From Trichobilharzia szidati (taxonomy: Eukaryota; Platyhelminthes; Trematoda; Strigeidida; Schistosomatidae), in the NCBI GenBank assembly GCA_944472155.2, contig OX235271.1:65144416-65208415 (forward strand): a stretch of 64,000 nt of DNA, given 5' to 3'. The notes under the pieces were generated by a model, which saw only the letters and a program-made list of their open reading frames with translations, searched no databases and was not told where the DNA came from. The stretch's first letter is position 1. The number at the start of each line of letters is the position of its first letter. This document shows positions 62,146 through 64,000 of this stretch, one piece after another. The translations under genes and the position numbers were made by a program.

Positions 62146-64000
62146 CTAGAATTTAAGAAAATGCAAATAGAAAAATACAAGCTCAACAATTTGGAGATAG
62201 GGAATTTAACCACCAGCGTACTCACGGTTAAACACTCTAAGGATAATTCAGAGGACTTACATGTCAAGAGAATGTCATTATGTGTCCTTGGCATAGCAAA
62301 TAAAACTAACGACTAGAATAAAGTAAATAAATGAATAAGCACAGGAGTTCTTAATCACTGTCACGAGTGAAATTAGACTTAACAAACCATCAAGGAACAA
62401 AAATAGCCTTAAGGATTAAATTTCCCCATAAAGTATGAATCCACCAAAGCTACAGAACTACAAGTTACTGTCAGCTGCTTCCTAAGTTTCCTAATGAAAT
62501 AGGAGTGGCACTAAAGATAATGTCTAGAATGGGCTCTACAGCTCTATTCACAAAACCTTAAGCTTATAGAGAGGATAATAAAACCATCTGGACATCCCAA
62601 AGAAGCTGTAAATAAACTATTATTACCACATTATCAAGGGAATGAAAAGAAACGAAAAGTCACTCATCAACCACTTGTTATTGCAAGCAGTTGGGAATAA
62701 GTCACACTTGTGGCATGTGCTGCTCACAAGATTTATCAGTAGTATATAGACGCAGATTGATAGGAAACGACTTAAACTCAAATCAACATCTTAAGTCAAC
62801 GGTTGCAGAGGTTAAAGTGTTAGCTCCTCAAATCTGGATGTAGTTTACGTTGTGGGCATGAAATAATCTCATTAGATAACTTTTTGTCTCACTGTTTAAC
62901 ATTGGAACAATCGTCAACCAATCACAACAGTTTATTGTTTACTGGTTAAAAATGTATATGTTTATTTTTCTGTAATAAAAAGTCCGTTACCAATTCTTTT
63001 ATCTTCTGCCGTTGAATACCTATTGTGTGAAGGCTAGTGATACTACCCAGTTGCTCAGACCTCAGTAGGTGGAGTGGAGTTCGAATCCGTGCCTCCTCTA
63101 GCTTCAAATCGAGCGACTACAGCAATGAACCCTAGGGGCTATTTCAAAATACATTCCAGTAAAATTCTGATTGGCTGAAAATGCTTTATCATCGAGAATA
63201 GGATATGGATGTGAGTAGTCGTTTCATTTGTTAACAAAAATTTAGTCAACCTATTTACCATCTTCAAAAATAGTTAATATGAAAGTTATAGATGTGGAAG
63301 TCTCAGATAATGCGAAATTAAAATTAGGTCAATGTCAGATTCCCCAAAATAAGATAGTACTTCTAAATACTGGACTGACCAACGTTGGATAGTCAGGGGC
63401 AACTGGTAGGAAGCCCAGCCTGACTTAGCTTTCGTCTCTGTTGGTTATCATCAGTTGGGAGTATATAGGACTTTCGAGAAGGGTGAAGCTTAATCAAAGA
63501 CTTAAAATTGCAGCGATCAGTGTGAAAGGTGGACACTTCATTTTTAAGCTAGCCAGGATGTGGCAGTCTCCAGTAAGATTAAACTGGGAACAGTAGTATG
63601 TCACAAGAAGAAATAGATGTTGGTTATTCTAAACACCGATGGAATTGTAACGGCCATGTTTACATCTCAAAACGCACAAAATTTAGGTTGTCAAGTTCTT
63701 GGTGATCATTTCCAATCATCTGTTAAAAAACACGTCTTACTGAAAAGGCCTCTTTAAAAGCTGTGGTACGGTCTAGGGTTGGTACTCTTCGGTCTTCCCC
63801 TCGAAATGCTGTCATCTAGCCACGCTTTCCTAGCCTTTGCTACGTGGGTCTTATTCACTGTCTTCACACGGTTGGGTTGTTCCTCACAAAACAGAAAGGG
63901 CGAATGAGAACGTCTGGCACTTATAACCAGACTGGTGGAGATGCTGGTCTATCTAGGGCAGCTGGAAAACCCTGATTCCAGACCTATGGTGTACAACGGG
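62146..64000. other. Right end of window, no gene recognised
   Basis: AT-rich. 62925-63030 resembles the end of a family-L LTR (ACCAATCACAACAG, AATAAAAAGTCCGTTACCAA, TCTTCTGCCGTTG), strongly decayed. A 37-codon ORF at 63279-63392 (MKVIDVEVSDNAKLKL) has no support. The end at 63360-64000 shows GGAAGCCCAGCCTGACTTAG-type SINE-like phrases but no clear family. Confidence 0.35.

Noticed and set aside
1..64000. CRISPR arrays, bacterial operons, rRNA genes
   Set aside because: No regular direct-repeat array, no operon-like packing and no rRNA-like stretch; introns and repeats are animal-type.

Overview
The window looks like blood-fluke (Schistosoma-type) nuclear DNA. It is AT-rich, one host gene is spread over tens of kilobases by repeat-filled introns, and the repeats are those known from schistosomes: tRNA-derived hammerhead SINEs of the Sm-alpha type, Penelope-like elements (PLEs) with a GIY-YIG nuclease, RTE-like and other non-LTR retrotransposons, and BEL/Pao and gypsy-like LTR elements. 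The genus is an inference from repeat content; no search was run.

Host genes. One plus-strand gene fills positions 1-50396. I rebuilt 13 exons (the first cut by the window edge) whose splice phases all agree and which end in TAA at 50394-50396. They encode the last 1,112 residues of an ankyrin-repeat protein. Coding sequence is 3.3 kb of 50 kb. Past its end are two phase-compatible plus-strand exon candidates (56871-57010 and 61174-61338) and one good minus-strand exon (62061-62145); both suggest neighbouring genes but are weakly supported.

The standout. In intron 4, antisense to the host gene, sits a complete LTR element (9035-13947). Its two 395-bp LTRs look identical and it is flanked by a 5-bp target duplication (GCTGG). 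Its single 1,354-residue ORF is a chimera: a BEL/Pao Gag-like N-terminus, seven alpha-spectrin repeats, the middle of dipeptidyl peptidase III (DPP3, family M49), and a BEL/Pao integrase-tail-like C-terminus that runs 6 nt into the 3' LTR. It has no protease, reverse transcriptase or integrase core. It is a recent, non-autonomous element carrying two intronless host cDNAs in frame. Two of the three expected zinc ligands of the DPP3 part are replaced. It landed inside an older PLE copy, whose two halves lie on either side.

Other structure. A 400-bp perfect-looking inverted repeat lies at 45122-46182. Six solo LTRs of one family occur, four with clean 4-bp duplications. Tandem ~345-bp tRNA-like/hammerhead units occur, one copy (53648-53692) keeping an intact type-I hammerhead core. 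A tRNA-like SINE family shares its 3' tail with the resident RTE elements. There are nested foldback elements at 37.5-39.5 kb and a MITE-like foldback at 26.3 kb. The rest of the introns is AT-rich sequence in which I recognise nothing.
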